Shown in pieces: positions 43,531 to 56,180 of a stretch of 64,000 bases of DNA; positions within the stretch are counted from its first letter, which is position 1; every line of letters begins with the position of its first letter. The translations under genes and the position numbers were made by a program. This DNA comes from Homarus americanus (Eukaryota; Arthropoda; Malacostraca; Decapoda; Nephropidae). The notes beneath the pieces are model-generated. The model was given only the letters and a program-made list of their open reading frames with translations, searched no databases and had not been told where the DNA came from. Where the stretch lies: assembly GCF_018991925.1 (NCBI RefSeq), contig NW_024726235.1, forward strand, positions 5,560,458 through 5,624,457, read 5' to 3'.

Positions 43531-43879
43531 TCAACTAAGAGTAACAGTCATGCATAAATCGTCACACTGTCAGCAAGTGTATTAGAACGAGTGAATGTTG
43601 TCAGCAGGAAACGGGACGAGTTTCTTTATAAAACATCTACCTGACTTGGCCTCTGATGAATGTATATACTGTACAGGTCTTAGTAGCGGGTCTGTTTGTT
43701 CATTTGTCGTCCTATAGTGAGTTAGTATATACTTAGTGGAGTTAGGTTAGGTTGGGTTATGTATTGGAGTAAATTGAACTCTGACCCCAATAAAATCCTT
43801 AAAAATTATCCTAATGAGAAAATTAGTTTGAAGTTTTATGGAGTCTCAAGTATTAATTTAATTAGCCCAGAGTTGAAGG
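43531..43879. other. No recognisable gene
   Basis: AT-rich spacer with one TTAGGTTAGG near 43743. Confidence 0.4.
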
Positions 43880-43925
43880 AGAGAGGAGGAGGAGGAGGAG
43901 GAGGAGGAGGAGGAGGAAGAGAAAG
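43880..43925. repeat. (GGA)n microsatellite
   Basis: About 12 GGA units. Confidence 0.93.
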
Positions 43926-44022
43926 AGGATGATTTTGATTGTGTACTTCTAGAAACATCGCTTTTTAATTTGTCCGAACTGTTACTCAGGTCATTAATGC
44001 TGACGAGGCATGACTCAGACCT

Positions 44023-44162
44023 GGACACCTTCCTGACACACACCTCGTTAAGATGGACACCTTCCTGACACACACCTCGTTAAGATGGACACCTTCCTGA
44101 CACACACCTCGTTAAGATGGACACCTTCCTGACACACACCTCGTTAAGATGGACACCTTCCT
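44023..44162 (+). repeat. 32-bp minisatellite
   Basis: 4.4 near-identical units of GACACACACCTCGTTAAGAT plus GGACACCTTCCT; recent expansion. Confidence 0.94.
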
Positions 44163-44552
44163 CTATCACATTATCTCGTCTGTTGATATTAATAAGGTTC
44201 ATCTGGGGGCCAGGGAGAGGCACCAACAGCAGTGAGGTTGTTGAGTTTGAGGTTCGTATCGCGTGAACAGTGACCCTCTACACGTAGGTACTAGGTCAAC
44301 AAACTGTAAACCAACCAAAGAATTCATAATGTTTTGGTACACTGTCAGCTGTCTTTCCTTGTTAACTTATTTATGTTTGAGTTTCTTGCTGTCTGTTGCT
44401 CGGTAATTCTCTCCCTATAAGTGAGTGCACTCTACCGCACCGATAATTGGCGCAGTAATAATTTATCAACACAGTCAGCTGAGTCCGAAGGTTGTGTTCA
44501 TAAAAACGTCTTTCTTTTCTTGTTTTACTCCCACGAATCCACCGGAGCGAAC
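44163..44552. other. No recognisable gene
   Basis: Mixed sequence. Confidence 0.4.
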
Positions 44553-45244
<692 letters not shown>

Positions 45245-45836
45245 CTTATTTTTGTAGCGGATAGAACTTGTCATTGTAACGTATAGAACTTGTCATTCTA
45301 GTGGATGGAACTTGTCAATGTAATGGATAGAACTTATCATTGTAACGTATAGAACTTGTCATTCTAGTGGATGGAACTTGTCAATGTAATGGATAGAACA
45401 GTGTCAAGAACTTGTCAATGTAATGGATAGAACTTATCATTGTAACGTAGAACTTGTCATTCTAGTGGATGGAACTTGTCAATGTAATGGATAGAACTTG
45501 TCATTGTAACGTATAGAACTTGTCATTCTAGTGGATGGAACTTGTCAATGTAATGGATAGAACTTATCATTGTAACGTATAGAACTTGTCATTCTAGTGG
45601 ATGGAACTTGTCAATGTAATGGATAGAACTTATCATTGTAACGTATAGAACTTGTCATTCTAGTGGATGGAACTTGTCAATGTAATGGATAGAACTTATC
45701 ATTGTAACGTATAGAACTTGTCATTCTAGTGGATGGAACTTGTCAATGTAATGGATAGAACTTATCATTGTAACGTATAGAACTTGTCATTCTAGTGGAT
45801 GGAACTTGTCAATGTAATGGATAGAACCCTTTAGCT
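45245..45836 (+). repeat. 66-bp higher-order array of three 22-mers
   Basis: The basic 22-mer AACTTGTCATNNTAANGGAT-AG exists in three versions: TTCTAGTGGATGG, AATGTAATGGATAG and ATTGTAACGTATAG endings after AACTTGTC or AACTTATC. These alternate in fixed order to form a 66-bp unit repeated about nine times with very high identity. One insertion (AACAGTGTCAAG, near 45398) interrupts the order. The hierarchy resembles satellite higher-order repeats on a small scale. Confidence 0.95.
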
Positions 45837-46379
45837 GACAATTGTTTTGAGAGAAGGAGAAAGTCGCTCTATAATCAGCCCACACCGCTTCACTATAGCG
45901 ACCTTCAACGAAAATGTTTTTACGGAAATCTTCAGATATAAAAGTTTCTCGTTCTACTTGTCAAGTGTGACGTGAAGAAAACACCATTTATCCTCTCGAC
46001 ACACACTGTTGCTCTCAGTTACCAAGGAACATAACAGTAATGAGGCAGGATTACCGCAAGAGCAGCCGTCCATTTGATAACTCCATGCATTGTGGTCTTG
46101 GCACCTAACCAGTCGACCACGGGGGGTTCAGGCAGCCAGAGCACCAATGTAACTTTCCTCCAGAATTAATGATTGTGTCTTTGTTTTCAAGCTTTTATCG
46201 TTCAGCTTAACAAGTGTATCTATTTATAAACGTGTCTTAAAGCTCGGCTCTCCACAGTATAGACGAGGGTTTAAAGTGTAGTTGAAAGATGTTTGTGTTC
46301 AGTTTGAGAGTGAAGACAGCGGCCGTTGACAGTATAATCTTGTTGCTGATGGCTGGTGTCATTTGTCTCTCTCGCTTTG
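45837..46379. other. No recognisable gene; weak tRNA-like A box
   Basis: On the minus strand near 46130, TGGTCGACTGGTTAGGTGCC resembles an A box, but no good B box follows. No other feature. Confidence 0.35.
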
Positions 46380-46690
46380 TGGTTTACAGAGGCTGGAACC
46401 CTCTAGGAATCCTTCGGTCTCTTTATTGTCTGCCGAAACTGGAAGCCAATGTTTACCAGCTTCATTTTATCTTCGGTAGGTTGGACTTCAATGTTTTCCA
46501 GGTTCTTGCTGTCTGCCGGGGCTGGAGCCATATCTTCCAGGTTGGGATTGTTTGCAGAGGCTGGAACCCAATATCCTCCAGGCTGTTACTGCCTTCCGAG
46601 GTTGAGACTCAATGTTTTTAAGTCTCTTGTTCTTTGGTGAGTCTGGAGCCTAGTCTTCCAGGCTCTTAGTGTCAGCTTCCAGAGTCATGG
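46380..46690 (+). repeat. Diverged ~51-bp tandem repeat
   Basis: GAGGCTGGAACCCAATNTTTTCCAGGTTCTTNNTGTCTGCC-type units recur about six times with 10-25% divergence. The 110-codon plus frame 46289-46621 (repeated CRGW) is largely its translation, although its first 40 residues (MFVFSLRVKTAAVDSIILLL) look like a hydrophobic N-terminus by chance. Confidence 0.75.
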
Positions 46691-47599
46691 ATATTGATGA
46701 ACTATTCCCTTCTCCTTCAGGGTATATATTTATCATTATCTATTTACATCATATCGAGTTCGTCTTCTTTAAAAATAATAACAATCTTAAAAGTCATAAA
46801 GAAAGTAAAAAAAATACCTTAACTTATCGTAAACTTTTCAAGAATCTCAGAAAAACAAAATTAAAAATAAACCTTAAACCTTGAAAAACTTGTGTCATGG
46901 TCAACACTTCAGGAGCCAAGAATTTAACCAGGAATCGATGGTGGAGGCGAGGCGGTGATATAACCTTATGGCAGCCGAGGCCAGGGGTCTTGTATCTCAG
47001 GAAGGCTTAGAGAGGTTCTTAGGAAGAGGGCGTGAGGGTGATGGTAGAGGAGGGGTTGGTTGTGTATGGGAAGAGGTCTACCATCGCTCTAGCATTACTA
47101 CTTTCTTTATGGCAGGGATTCAAACCTGTGTGATGTGACTGTGACTCTCTCGATAAGTCTGGTTTGTATTATATATTCGGAGATTTTGGTCTGTTGTTGT
47201 GCCCTGATAGTGTATAGATTTGTGATTTTTTTTATGTATTTGAGGATTGAGTTAATGAATTCGTTTTAAAGCTCAGATGTTGTTAACTGATGCGCAATAA
47301 AGTTATTCGACTCTGATGTCTACTTTATATACGCTGTGTAGGAAGAAATGCTCATTCCCACCCAATGTTCAGGGAAGAATATTAACGTGTGTGTGGGAAT
47401 GTGGTTTAATTTCCTCAACACAACTGAAAACGTAATTCTGGTTTGACGTGTGGAAACAGAATAGTCCCGCTGGTGGAGGCGTAATATGTTATTGGTAAAG
47501 TAATAATGTGTGTCAGGGAACTCCTCGCTACTGAGAATGGCCATCTTGGTGATGTATTGCTGCGGTCCTTCCATGGCTGAGGTAGTGTGTACAGTATAT
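46691..47599. other. No recognisable gene; possible B box
   Basis: A-rich to about 46890. On the minus strand at about 47112-47130, CAGGTTTGAATCCCTGCC is a good pol III B box, but its A-box partner is weak, so a SINE or tRNA relic is only possible. Confidence 0.35.
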
Positions 47600-47924
47600 A
47601 TAACGTACAGGGGTGTGTGTGTGTGTGTACAACCAATTTAAATAATTTATGTTTATATAGACATTCTTCATACCAAAGGAGGATATAAACGCAGATGTTG
47701 TCCCTCCACGATCAAGAGTTTCCATGAATGGCTCTGTGGGTTGTTTCTGCTGTACAGTGATCATTATGAACAGTAGTGATGTGCTGTAACCTTGTGGTGA
47801 AGATGTTCACGACAGGCCCGGAGTAGTTTATGTTGTGGGTTAATTAACAGTGCAGGAGACCATAAACTTTCCTCAGCCAGTGTTGTGTATTGCGTAACTG
47901 TGATAGTGAGCATCTTTACTTCCT

Positions 47925-47925
<1 letters not shown>

Positions 47926-47997
<72 letters not shown>
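47926..47997. repeat. (CA)n microsatellite
   Basis: About 36 CA units. A short (GT)n lies at 47611-47628. Confidence 0.96.
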
Positions 47998-47998
<1 letters not shown>

Positions 47999-48384
47999 AT
48001 ATGGCCCGCACCGTTATCACATCCTGGTGCACCGAACATTTGGTAAAAGTCACCAACTTGTACAGAAATACTGGCGGCCCGCGTCACCTTCACCACAACA
48101 CCAACCGAGAAACTACCAGGTTCTCCAGCAACTGACCGACGGAGGACAACCTGACTAAGTGTTCCGCTCTCTCCACCAGCATCATCTGCCGCTACAGTAC
48201 GCGATGTTACACCACCACGTCTTACCTTCTACAGGAGCGTCTGTTTAGCACGTGACTCACTCTACCCAGGAGAACTTAATAGTGTGTTCCGCTCTCTAAC
48301 CTTCATCACCTACAACTGTGCTGCTTTGTACCCCAACACAACACCTCTTACCTGCTGCAGGAGCGTCTAGTATGTGAGTGAGAG

Positions 48385-48606
48385 GAGGCCAGACTCTCAC
48401 TACCTGGAGGAGGCGAAACTCAATACAGGGAGGAGGCAAGACTCTCACTACCTGGAGGCGGCAAGACTCTCACTACCTGGAGGCGGCAAGACTCTCACTA
48501 CCTGGAGGAGGCGAGACTCTCACTCCCTGGAAGAGGCGAGACTCAATACAGGGAGGAGGCGAGACTCTCACTACCTGGAGGCGGCAAGACTCTCACTCCT
48601 GGAGAG
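48385..48606 (+). repeat. 25-bp minisatellite
   Basis: About nine units of ACTCTCACTACCTGGAGGCG plus GCAAG, with GGAGGAGGCG and CTCAATACAGG variants in a repeated order (two ACTCAATACAGG units about 125 bp apart), suggesting block duplication. Confidence 0.92.
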
Positions 48607-49477
48607 AGCAAGAATGTGTGTATCAGTTGCTTGTACACTCCTGTTACAACACCGTGTCCCCAGCCCTCCCACCTGCCACACATACTCGTCCTGGTTGTCT
48701 AGAACTGTATCATTTATCGCCTCTCGCACCACACCTGAGATATTCACCGGTCTCTACCTTGGCTGGACACACTCGGCTGATCTTATATCTTACGTTGTCT
48801 TGTCTCTCTCTGACAAGTTTTATTATTACTGAGGCTCCCGTCCCTTGCCCACTCCCATTCCTGGAGGTTGTCATAAACACAGCTACCTGGCGCGCGACAG
48901 GTTGTGTGCCTCGTCCCAACATGCTCACCACATCTCCCTCTACTCCTCCTCTTCCCCCTCCCCCCTCCTCTTCCCTCTCCCCCCCCTCCGTGTGTTTGTG
49001 ACAGTAGGGGATCTCTGCCATTCACTTTCACCCATAGCCAGCATAGTCGTGTTACGTCACCAGGTAAAAACTTGAAATTGAGAAATAAAAGGATATTGTC
49101 AGTTTACGTCCGGTTGACATATCTGTTTATCACATCATAATGAAATTTTTATTATGCCTTCTGCGTGTATGGAGAGGCATAGTGATTAGCACTTGTCTGT
49201 TCATCCGCCCACACTTCCTTCCCACTTAAATTGAATATTAAATAAAAAGTAATTGCCGTAAAGCCATAGAATTTTTTAGGTTCACTTGCATGCGTCCTTG
49301 GGTTAGTAATTTGAAAGATTTTGTCACCTTTTACAGATTTTTCCACAGTTTTTGGACTTTGATTTATCTGGCCGACCCATGGAGGTAGAATGGGCTGACC
49401 AGTGGAGACATAATATGTGACACAAGAACTCGACTGTAGTCTGCCCCGGGGGGTTGCTAAGTGGGTCATGATGCTGG
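48607..49477. other. No recognisable gene; weak A box
   Basis: C/T-rich near 48940-48990. At about 49173 GAGGCATAGTGATTAGCACT resembles a tRNA A box, but no B box is seen. The minus frame 49469-49152 is unrecognised. Confidence 0.35.
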
Positions 49478-50430
49478 TGAGGCTCCTGCTACTGTCTAGT
49501 GGTCTGTAGTGTGTGGTGGTGAGGCTCCTGCTACTGTCTAGTGGTGATAGTGGTGGTGGTGAGGCTCCTGCTACTGTCTAGTGGTGATAGTGGTGGTGGT
49601 GAGGCTCCTGCTACTGTCTAGTGGTGATAGTGGTGGTGGTGAGGCTCCTGCTACTGTCTAGTGGGTGTAGTGGTGGTGGTGAGGCTCCTGCTACTGGTGG
49701 TGATAGTGGTGGTGGTGAGGCTCCTGCTACTGTCTAGTGGTGATAGTGGTGGTGGTGAGGCTCCTGCTACTGTCTGTAGTGTGGTGATAGTGGTGGTGGT
49801 GAGGCTCCTGCTACTGTCTAGTGGTGATAGTGGTGGTGGTGAGGCTCCTGCTACTGTCTAGTGGTCTGTAGTGGGTGGTGATAGTGGTGGTGGTGAGGCT
49901 CCTGCTACTGTCTAGTGGTGATAGTGGTGGTGGTGAGGCTGCTACTGTCTAGTGGTGATAGTGGTGGTGGTGGAGGCTCCTGCTACTGTCTAGTGGTGAT
50001 AGTGGTGGTGGTGAGGCTCCTGCTGTCTAGTGTAGTGTGGTGAGGCTCCTGCTACTAGTGGGTGATAGTGGTGGTGGTGAGGCTCCTGCTACTGTCTAGT
50101 GGGTGATAGTGGTGGTGGTGAGGCTCCTGCTACTGTCTAGTGGTGATAGTGGTGGTGGTGAGGCTCCTGCCACTGTCTAGTGGTGATAGTGGTGGTGGGG
50201 AGGCTCCTGCTACTGTCTGAGGCTCCTGCTACTGTCTAGTGGTGATAGTGGTGGTGGTGAGGCTCCTGCTACTGTCTAGTGGTGATAGTGGTGGTGGTGA
50301 GGCTCCTGCTACTGTCTAGTGGTGATAGTGGTGGTGGTGAGGCTCCTGCTACTGTCTAGTGGTGATAGTGGTGGTGGTGAGGCTCCTGCTACTGTCTAGT
50401 GGTCTGTAGTGGGTGGTGATAGTGGTGGTG
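49478..50430 (+). repeat. ~40-bp minisatellite, large array
   Basis: About 24 units of GTGGTGATAGTGGTGGTGGT plus GAGGCTCCTGCTACTGTCTA. Several units carry deletions or a GTGTAGTGG/GTCTGTAG variant linker at recurring positions. The array tails into GGTGGT sequence to about 50540. Confidence 0.95.
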
Positions 50431-50634
50431 AATAATGATGGTGGTGGTGGTAAATGTTAATAGTGGTGGAGGTGAAGGATGGTAATGGTGGTGGTGGTAG
50501 TGGTGGTGTTGGTGGTGATGGTAATGGTGGTGGTGATGATGCTTGGTTATTGTTAGTGGACTAGAAATATCAGGTGTTGATGGCCAGGTGCAGTTGTGAT
50601 ATCAGAAATAAATGTCATAAATTATTCTCAACAC

Positions 50635-50635
50635 C

Positions 50636-50669
<34 letters not shown>
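50635..50669. repeat. (CA)n microsatellite
   Basis: About 17 CA units. Confidence 0.95.
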
Positions 50670-50671
<2 letters not shown>

Positions 50672-50924
50672 ATGTGCTTAGTTTACAGTCTCATGTAGGA
50701 TCCGCTCACCAGTTTTTCTTCTCTGTGTGTAAATCAACTTAGTGAATTGAAGCGCCCAAGGAATTAGGTCGCAATAGGTGAACATGTTCTTTTTTTTTTT
50801 AAGATTGCTTGATCAGTCATTAACCGCGTTCATATAGGGTACGCCAGACGAACATCCGCTTGTACGGTCTCTCCTTGGCCCGAACAGGAAATGGAACTCT
50901 TTTTCACTTGGAAGAGGAAGGGTG
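50670..50924. other. No recognisable gene
   Basis: Short spacer without features. Confidence 0.4.
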
Positions 50925-51705
50925 GTGATGAATAGTGGTACTGGTGAGGGGAGGTGATTGGGAGAATAGGTGGTGGTGATGGTGAGGGAGGAAATAGGTG
51001 GTGGTGGTGGTGAGGAGGAAACAGGGTGGTGGTGGTGAGGGAGGAAATAGGTGGTGGTGGATGGTGAGGAGGATTAGTGGTGGTGAGGGAGGAAATAGTG
51101 GTGGTGGATGGTGAGGGAAAATAGGTGGTGGTGGGAGGGAGGAAATAGTGGTGGAAGTGGTGAGGGAGGAAATAGTGCTAAGGATGGTGAGGGAGGATTA
51201 GTGGTGTGAGGGAGGAAATAGTGGTGGTGATGGTGAGGGGAGGAAATAGTGGGTGCAGGGAGGAACAGGGTGATGATGGTGAGGAGGAAATAGTGGTGGT
51301 GATGGTGAGGGGAGACTAGTGGTGGTGAGGGAGGAAATATTGGTGGTGATGGTGAGGGAGGAATTAGGTGGTGGTGAGGAGGAAATATTGGTGGTGATAG
51401 TGGGGAGGGGAGGAAATAGGTGGTGGATGGTGGAGGAAGCGAAATAGTGGGTGGTGATGGTGGAGGGGAGGAAATAGTGGTAGGATAAGTAGGGGAGAAA
51501 TAGGCGGTGGTGGTGGTGGGAGGGAGGAAATATTGGTGGTGGTGGTGAGGTGGGAAATGGTGGTGGGGAGGGAAGAAATAGGTGGTGAGGGACAGCAGTG
51601 GTGTAGATGGTGATGGAGGAAATAGTGGTGGTGATGGTGAGGGAGGAAATAGTGGTGGTGATGGTGAGGGAGAGAAATAGTGGTGGTGAGGGAGGAAGTT
51701 GGACC
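50925..51705 (+). repeat. ~27-30-bp GGTGGTGATGGTGAGGGAGG minisatellite
   Basis: About 27 imperfect units ending GAAATAGT or GATTAGT. Minus-strand Ser/Pro/His/Phe-rich frames of about 200 codons are its translation. Confidence 0.9.
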
Positions 51706-51837
51706 ACCGCCATACCAGGGAGTGCTGGAGACATAAGCGTGGAGGCCCCCAGCTGGTGTTGACAGTCTTCACCCAGCTCTTCACTTGCTGTCAAACATTA
51801 TGAGGTGAGGCAACACACACACACACACGTCTGGCGG

Positions 51838-52010
51838 CTGGTGGTAGTGGGTGATGGTGGTAGTGCTGGTGGTAATAGTGGTAGTGGGTGATGGTGGTAG
51901 TGGGTGATGGTGGTAGTGGGTGATGGTGGTAATAGTGGTAGTGGGTGATGGTGGTAGTGGGTGATGGTAATAGTGGTGGCTGGTGATGGGTGATGGTGGT
52001 GCTGAAGATA
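51838..52010 (+). repeat. GTGGTAGTGGGTGATG tandem repeat
   Basis: 15-18-bp units with a GGTGGTAATA variant. It is followed by (GAT)8 at 52043-52066 and a GGTGGAGGGGTGGGTGGATG repeat at 52125-52190. Confidence 0.88.
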
Positions 52011-52271
52011 TATATACTGAATGGGGGTCTTAGTATTATAGTAATGATGATGATGATGATGATGATTGTAATTTCAAGGGGCCAATTGTAGAGGCAGTTG
52101 TGATGATGTGGGTTGTGAAGTTGATGGAGGGGTGGGTAGTGGGTGGAGGGGTGGGTGGATGGAGGGGTGGGTGGGTAGTGGGTGGTTAGTGTAGGTATTG
52201 GTGGCCGAGTTTACAAGAGAAACAAACTCTCCTCTACTTTTTTGTCTTCTTCACAGTGTTTATAATATATA

Positions 52272-52360
52272 CCTGAACCTTACCTGTACCTTACCTGTAT
52301 CTTACCTGTACCTTACCTGAACCTTGCCTGTACCTTACCTGTATCTTACCTGTACCTCGA
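52272..52360 (+). repeat. 11-bp repeat (ACCTGTACCTT)n
   Basis: Eight units of ACCTGTACCTT/ACCTGTATCTT, closely related in sequence to splice-donor complements but with no coding context. Confidence 0.88.
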
Positions 52361-52925
52361 CTAAACACGCCATTTACAGTTTAGTCCCCTTGTTGATAAA
52401 GCCGGCGTGTTAGTAGTGTCAATTACTGAGGTAAGACCTAATAAGCCTTGGCTGACCGAAGCGTTGAAATCTGAAACATCATTAAATTTCTTCACACTGT
52501 TATGCCTTTGTGGAGAATTGTGAGAACTTGATTTACGAGTTTCTTTAATAGCAGTTTATTGATAATTATGGTCTTTAATTATAGTAGTTTAGAGAGAATG
52601 AATGACAATGATTGTTTGTGAACGGTGGGTCGCTGGAAAATGTTAGGCGTGATTATATAACAGTGAAGTGAAGGACATGCATAATTACGTTAATATTTCA
52701 TAGTATTCAGTAATTATTTAATAACGGTACATTACGTTATTAATACTGATGACGAGGGATTCATAACAGCGTATAATTTTTTATGATGTATAATAAATGA
52801 AAATAACGATTATAATTTATTCACATTTTTTTGCAAGAGTAAATAATGTTGACAATTAATTGATATTTTAGCAAATGTAAGTAATATTAATGATTAATTT
52901 AATCTTTTTAGCAATGATAAATAAC
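52361..52925. other. No recognisable gene
   Basis: AT-rich, with loose repetition of TAAATAATG/TTAATGATTAA words between 52660 and 52925. Confidence 0.4.
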
Positions 52926-52953
52926 GTCTCTCTCTCTCTCTCTCTCTCTCTCA
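52926..52953. repeat. (CT)n microsatellite
   Basis: About 14 CT units. Confidence 0.94.
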
Positions 52954-53078
52954 GGTAACTCACTGAACGAAGCAATGCACACACCTCACTTTATCTCGTG
53001 TGAGCAAAAAAATATCGAAATATCGGGGGTAATATTTTGTTGGAGTCTTGTTGTTATTGTCTTTTTCTCTGAAGGCTG

Positions 53079-53079
<1 letters not shown>

Positions 53080-53115
<36 letters not shown>

Positions 53116-53131
53116 TTTACTTTTATGAACT

Positions 53132-53163
<32 letters not shown>
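53080..53163. repeat. (GT)n ... (CA)n inverted microsatellite pair
   Basis: (GT)16 at 53080-53111 and (CA)15 at 53134-53163 are separated by 22 bp and are complementary, so a long hairpin is possible. Confidence 0.93.
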
Positions 53164-53165
<2 letters not shown>

Positions 53166-54699
53166 GGGGCTGACCCTCCAGTATTACCATATCTCCTCTA
53201 TCTAACAGGCGACAAAAGATGAAACTAACATCAATATTTCCCTCACATAAAACTGTTTATTTAATCAGAAACTTAACAGATATAAATGGTACAATAACAC
53301 ACGGATATAACAGGCCAGGAACTCTGTAAACAAAATACATAAACAACAACACCAACTCTGATCATTGGTGTAAATCCCAGGTAAACAAACAAGTGGGTAG
53401 GGGAGAGCGTTGTGGGGGCCCCGCGTCTTAGTGTGGCCCGTGTGTGGTTGGTTAAAAGTGAATGTGTATGATAAGCCAAGAGAGTGTTCGTTGGTTTATG
53501 TGTGGCCCTGTACGACGCTCGGGGCTAGTTAGGCGGTGTACGATACTGCTTTGGTGTTGTGTGTTGTGTGGGTGTGTTGTGCGGGTGTTTGTTATTGCCA
53601 TTCTAAATATAAGACTGACTGGTTATATCACCCAGGACTTGAGAGAGGCAGATCACTATACAAATGTTACTTTAGGGATTAACTACCAACTGACCACCAG
53701 CCTTGAACAACTTTCTCACTCCCGCCGCTATAGTTCACCTCTATAGTATTTCCAGCTTGGTGAACTCCTTTACACTCTCAGAGCTCTTGTTATCATTCCT
53801 AGGTCACATCTCGACGTCTTCTCTTCAATGTCTACTCAAAATACACTCTAATTCCTCGTGGTTCACATTCACCTACTACCACCATCTTAGAACTCTAACT
53901 TGAAAGCAGTTTTTTTTTTTCACCTTGTACAATACGTCTCACTCCTTTTCAACGTTGTGTGTGTCTTTTTACCACAGGTCCTTCTCTCCCCTCTCATACA
54001 TCGTCCACTTCCATCAAATCTCATCAAGACTTATTAATAACATCACCAGTTTATTCATCTTCACTCTGCCAGCCACACTCGCCCTCCCGAACCAGCATCC
54101 TCCCTTGACATCATCACTCCTAACTGCAACTCTCCCCTTCTCCCTCCTCCGCCCACCCTGATGATCCTTCACTCCCAGCATACCCGTCTTGGGGAACTCC
54201 CTGACCCCTCACAACCCTCATGCCACGTCATCGTCGACTATCCCCAATATGATCATATCTAACACATCCTGACGTCACCATCTTACTCGCTGCTCCATCA
54301 CTCACACTCTTATCTTCTTCCAGTTTAAACAAAATCAACCGCAAGGCTTATAACACTGCCGCCTCATTTACAACACCCTCTCCTTTCACTCTAACATCCT
54401 CCAAAGATCAACTCCAAACCCTCCAACATGATCACCTCCTTCTTCTTCAACACACTAGCGCCTTCCATCCCAACAAAATCACCTCCAAGTCATCTTCACG
54501 TCACTAGTCCCATCTTCACGTGTGTCACCACTCATGAGCCTCGCCCGTGTGCACCTGCAGCCTGGCGGCACCTTGAGTACCGTTATATGAGGTGTAGGCG
54601 GCGGAGGAGGCCAGCCACTTTCACCTGTCTACCGTGTGTAGGTATCCAGCGAGGTGTGGCCTCGCTCCTCCGCCCTCCTCCCTTGTTGTTTTTGATGCC
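53164..54699. other. No recognisable gene; C/T-rich second half
   Basis: From about 53740 the sequence is C/T-rich with many short plus-strand frames of Ser/Leu/Pro/Thr composition. A perfect TGACGTCA is at 54270-54277. No exon could be supported. Confidence 0.4.
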
Positions 54700-54800
54700 T
54701 CCACCCTCTTTCTTCCCTTCCCTTTAATGCCTCCACCCTCTTCCTCTCTTCTCTTTAATGCCTCCACCCTCTTTCCTCTCTTCTCTCTGATGCCTCTCAC
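54700..54800 (+). repeat. ~36-bp tandem repeat
   Basis: Three units of TTTAATGCCTCCACCCTCTT plus a C/T tail. Confidence 0.85.
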
Positions 54801-55204
54801 TTAACCCTATTGCTGCCTCTGGTGTATTAATGTGGCGTTCCTCTGCTGTATACACCCATGTCCAGGCTTCTTTCCGGGTTACTCAGTGACTCCGTTTGTA
54901 TCATTTAGTTGTCTGTTCAGTTTTTTCTTCAGATTTTGTCTCTATTCCTCATTCTTTATATGTTATTTTGTTTTTCTCTCGCTCTCTACACTATACTGTC
55001 CATTTCCCGTCAATTATTCTTTTCCTTATAGTTTTATGTTCTTCCTTCTCCCCCTACTCTTCCCCAAACATCCGTCTTTCTACTGTCATTCTTTTACTGT
55101 TATTTCCTCTCTGTTTATCTGTTGTATTTCAGTTATTCCTCTTTTATATTGTGTCGTTCCGTTTATTTTTTTCCTCGGTTTATTTAGTATGTCTAGTGTA
55201 TAAC

Positions 55205-55592
55205 AAGAACGGATTTACTAGGCTTGTACTGTACTCCTATTGGGTACAGGGACGGATTTACGAGTCTTGTACTGTACTCCTATTGGGTACAGGGACGGAT
55301 TTACGAGTCTTGTACTGCACTCCTATTGGGTACAGGGACGGATTTACGAGTCTTGTACTGTACTCCTATTGGGTACAGGGACGGGTTTACTAGGCTTGTA
55401 CTGTACTCCTATTGGCTACAGGGACGGATTTACGAGTCCTGTACTGTACTCCTATTGGCTACAGGGACGGATTTACTAGTCCTGTACTGTACTCCTATTG
55501 GCTACAGGGACGGATTTACTAGGCTTGTACTGTACTCCTATTGGCTACAGGGACGGATTTACGAGTCTTATACTGTACTCCTATTGGCTACA
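55205..55592 (+). repeat. 43-bp minisatellite open in all three plus frames
   Basis: Nine units containing TTGTACTGTACTCCTATTGG plus GTACAGGGACGGATTTACGAG. The unit length is not a multiple of three, yet all three plus-strand frames stay open across most of the array because no phase of the unit holds a stop. A TACTAG variant ends one frame at 55393. Each unit has one ATTGG (inverted CCAAT). Confidence 0.95.
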
Positions 55593-56155
55593 TTTTAATA
55601 ATCACGGTTACCCTTCCATAAAACACTCGCACAAGACTCCCTAAACAATCCCTTCAACTTGATTATTTTCCTTATACTTGTTCACGCCTTTTTTTTTTTA
55701 ATAGGATGAACTGTGGGATACAGGTAGGTGATTATATATTAGTGGTGGAAGACGAGTGAAAGGCAGGTGAGGGAAAGGGTTAAGATAGAACCTAGAGTTG
55801 AAATTCTGTAAACACACTGGCTCCCCCTCCTCATCTTGTACACATAACATACAGACTTGACTTCATAACTCTCCTCAGACTGATTTAAAATACTTCACAT
55901 TTATTCACATGTAAATAAAGTTACTCATTACAACTCAAGAGGTTTGTTTAATGCATGTGGAAATTAATCTCGTAACAGTTCACGAATATTTATAGTAATT
56001 ATGAGAAATCTTGGGGATATTTTTAGGTTTCATTTCGGTTGATATAGAGTAGGTTAAGAAGTGTCCAAACCCTGACTCGAGGCTACTGGGTAAACTTGTT
56101 ATGAATTGAGTTTCTGAAGGTTGTGGCGGGGAGTCTGTTCAGTGATGGTGAGACG
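55593..56155. other. No recognisable gene
   Basis: AT-rich spacer. Confidence 0.4.
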
Positions 56156-56180
56156 CAACACACACACACACACACACACA
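56156..56180. repeat. (CA)n microsatellite
   Basis: About 12 CA units. Confidence 0.94.

Noticed and set aside
46289..46621. 110-codon plus-strand frame with apparent signal-peptide-like start
   Set aside because: Most of it is the diverged 51-bp tandem repeat; the repeated CRGW pattern comes from that.
51074..51794. 236-codon Ser/Pro/His/Phe-rich minus-strand frame
   Set aside because: Repeat translation of the 50925-51705 minisatellite.
53462..54727. String of short plus-strand frames suggesting exons
   Set aside because: C/T-rich composition explains the lack of stops; no conserved motif or consistent splice phase.
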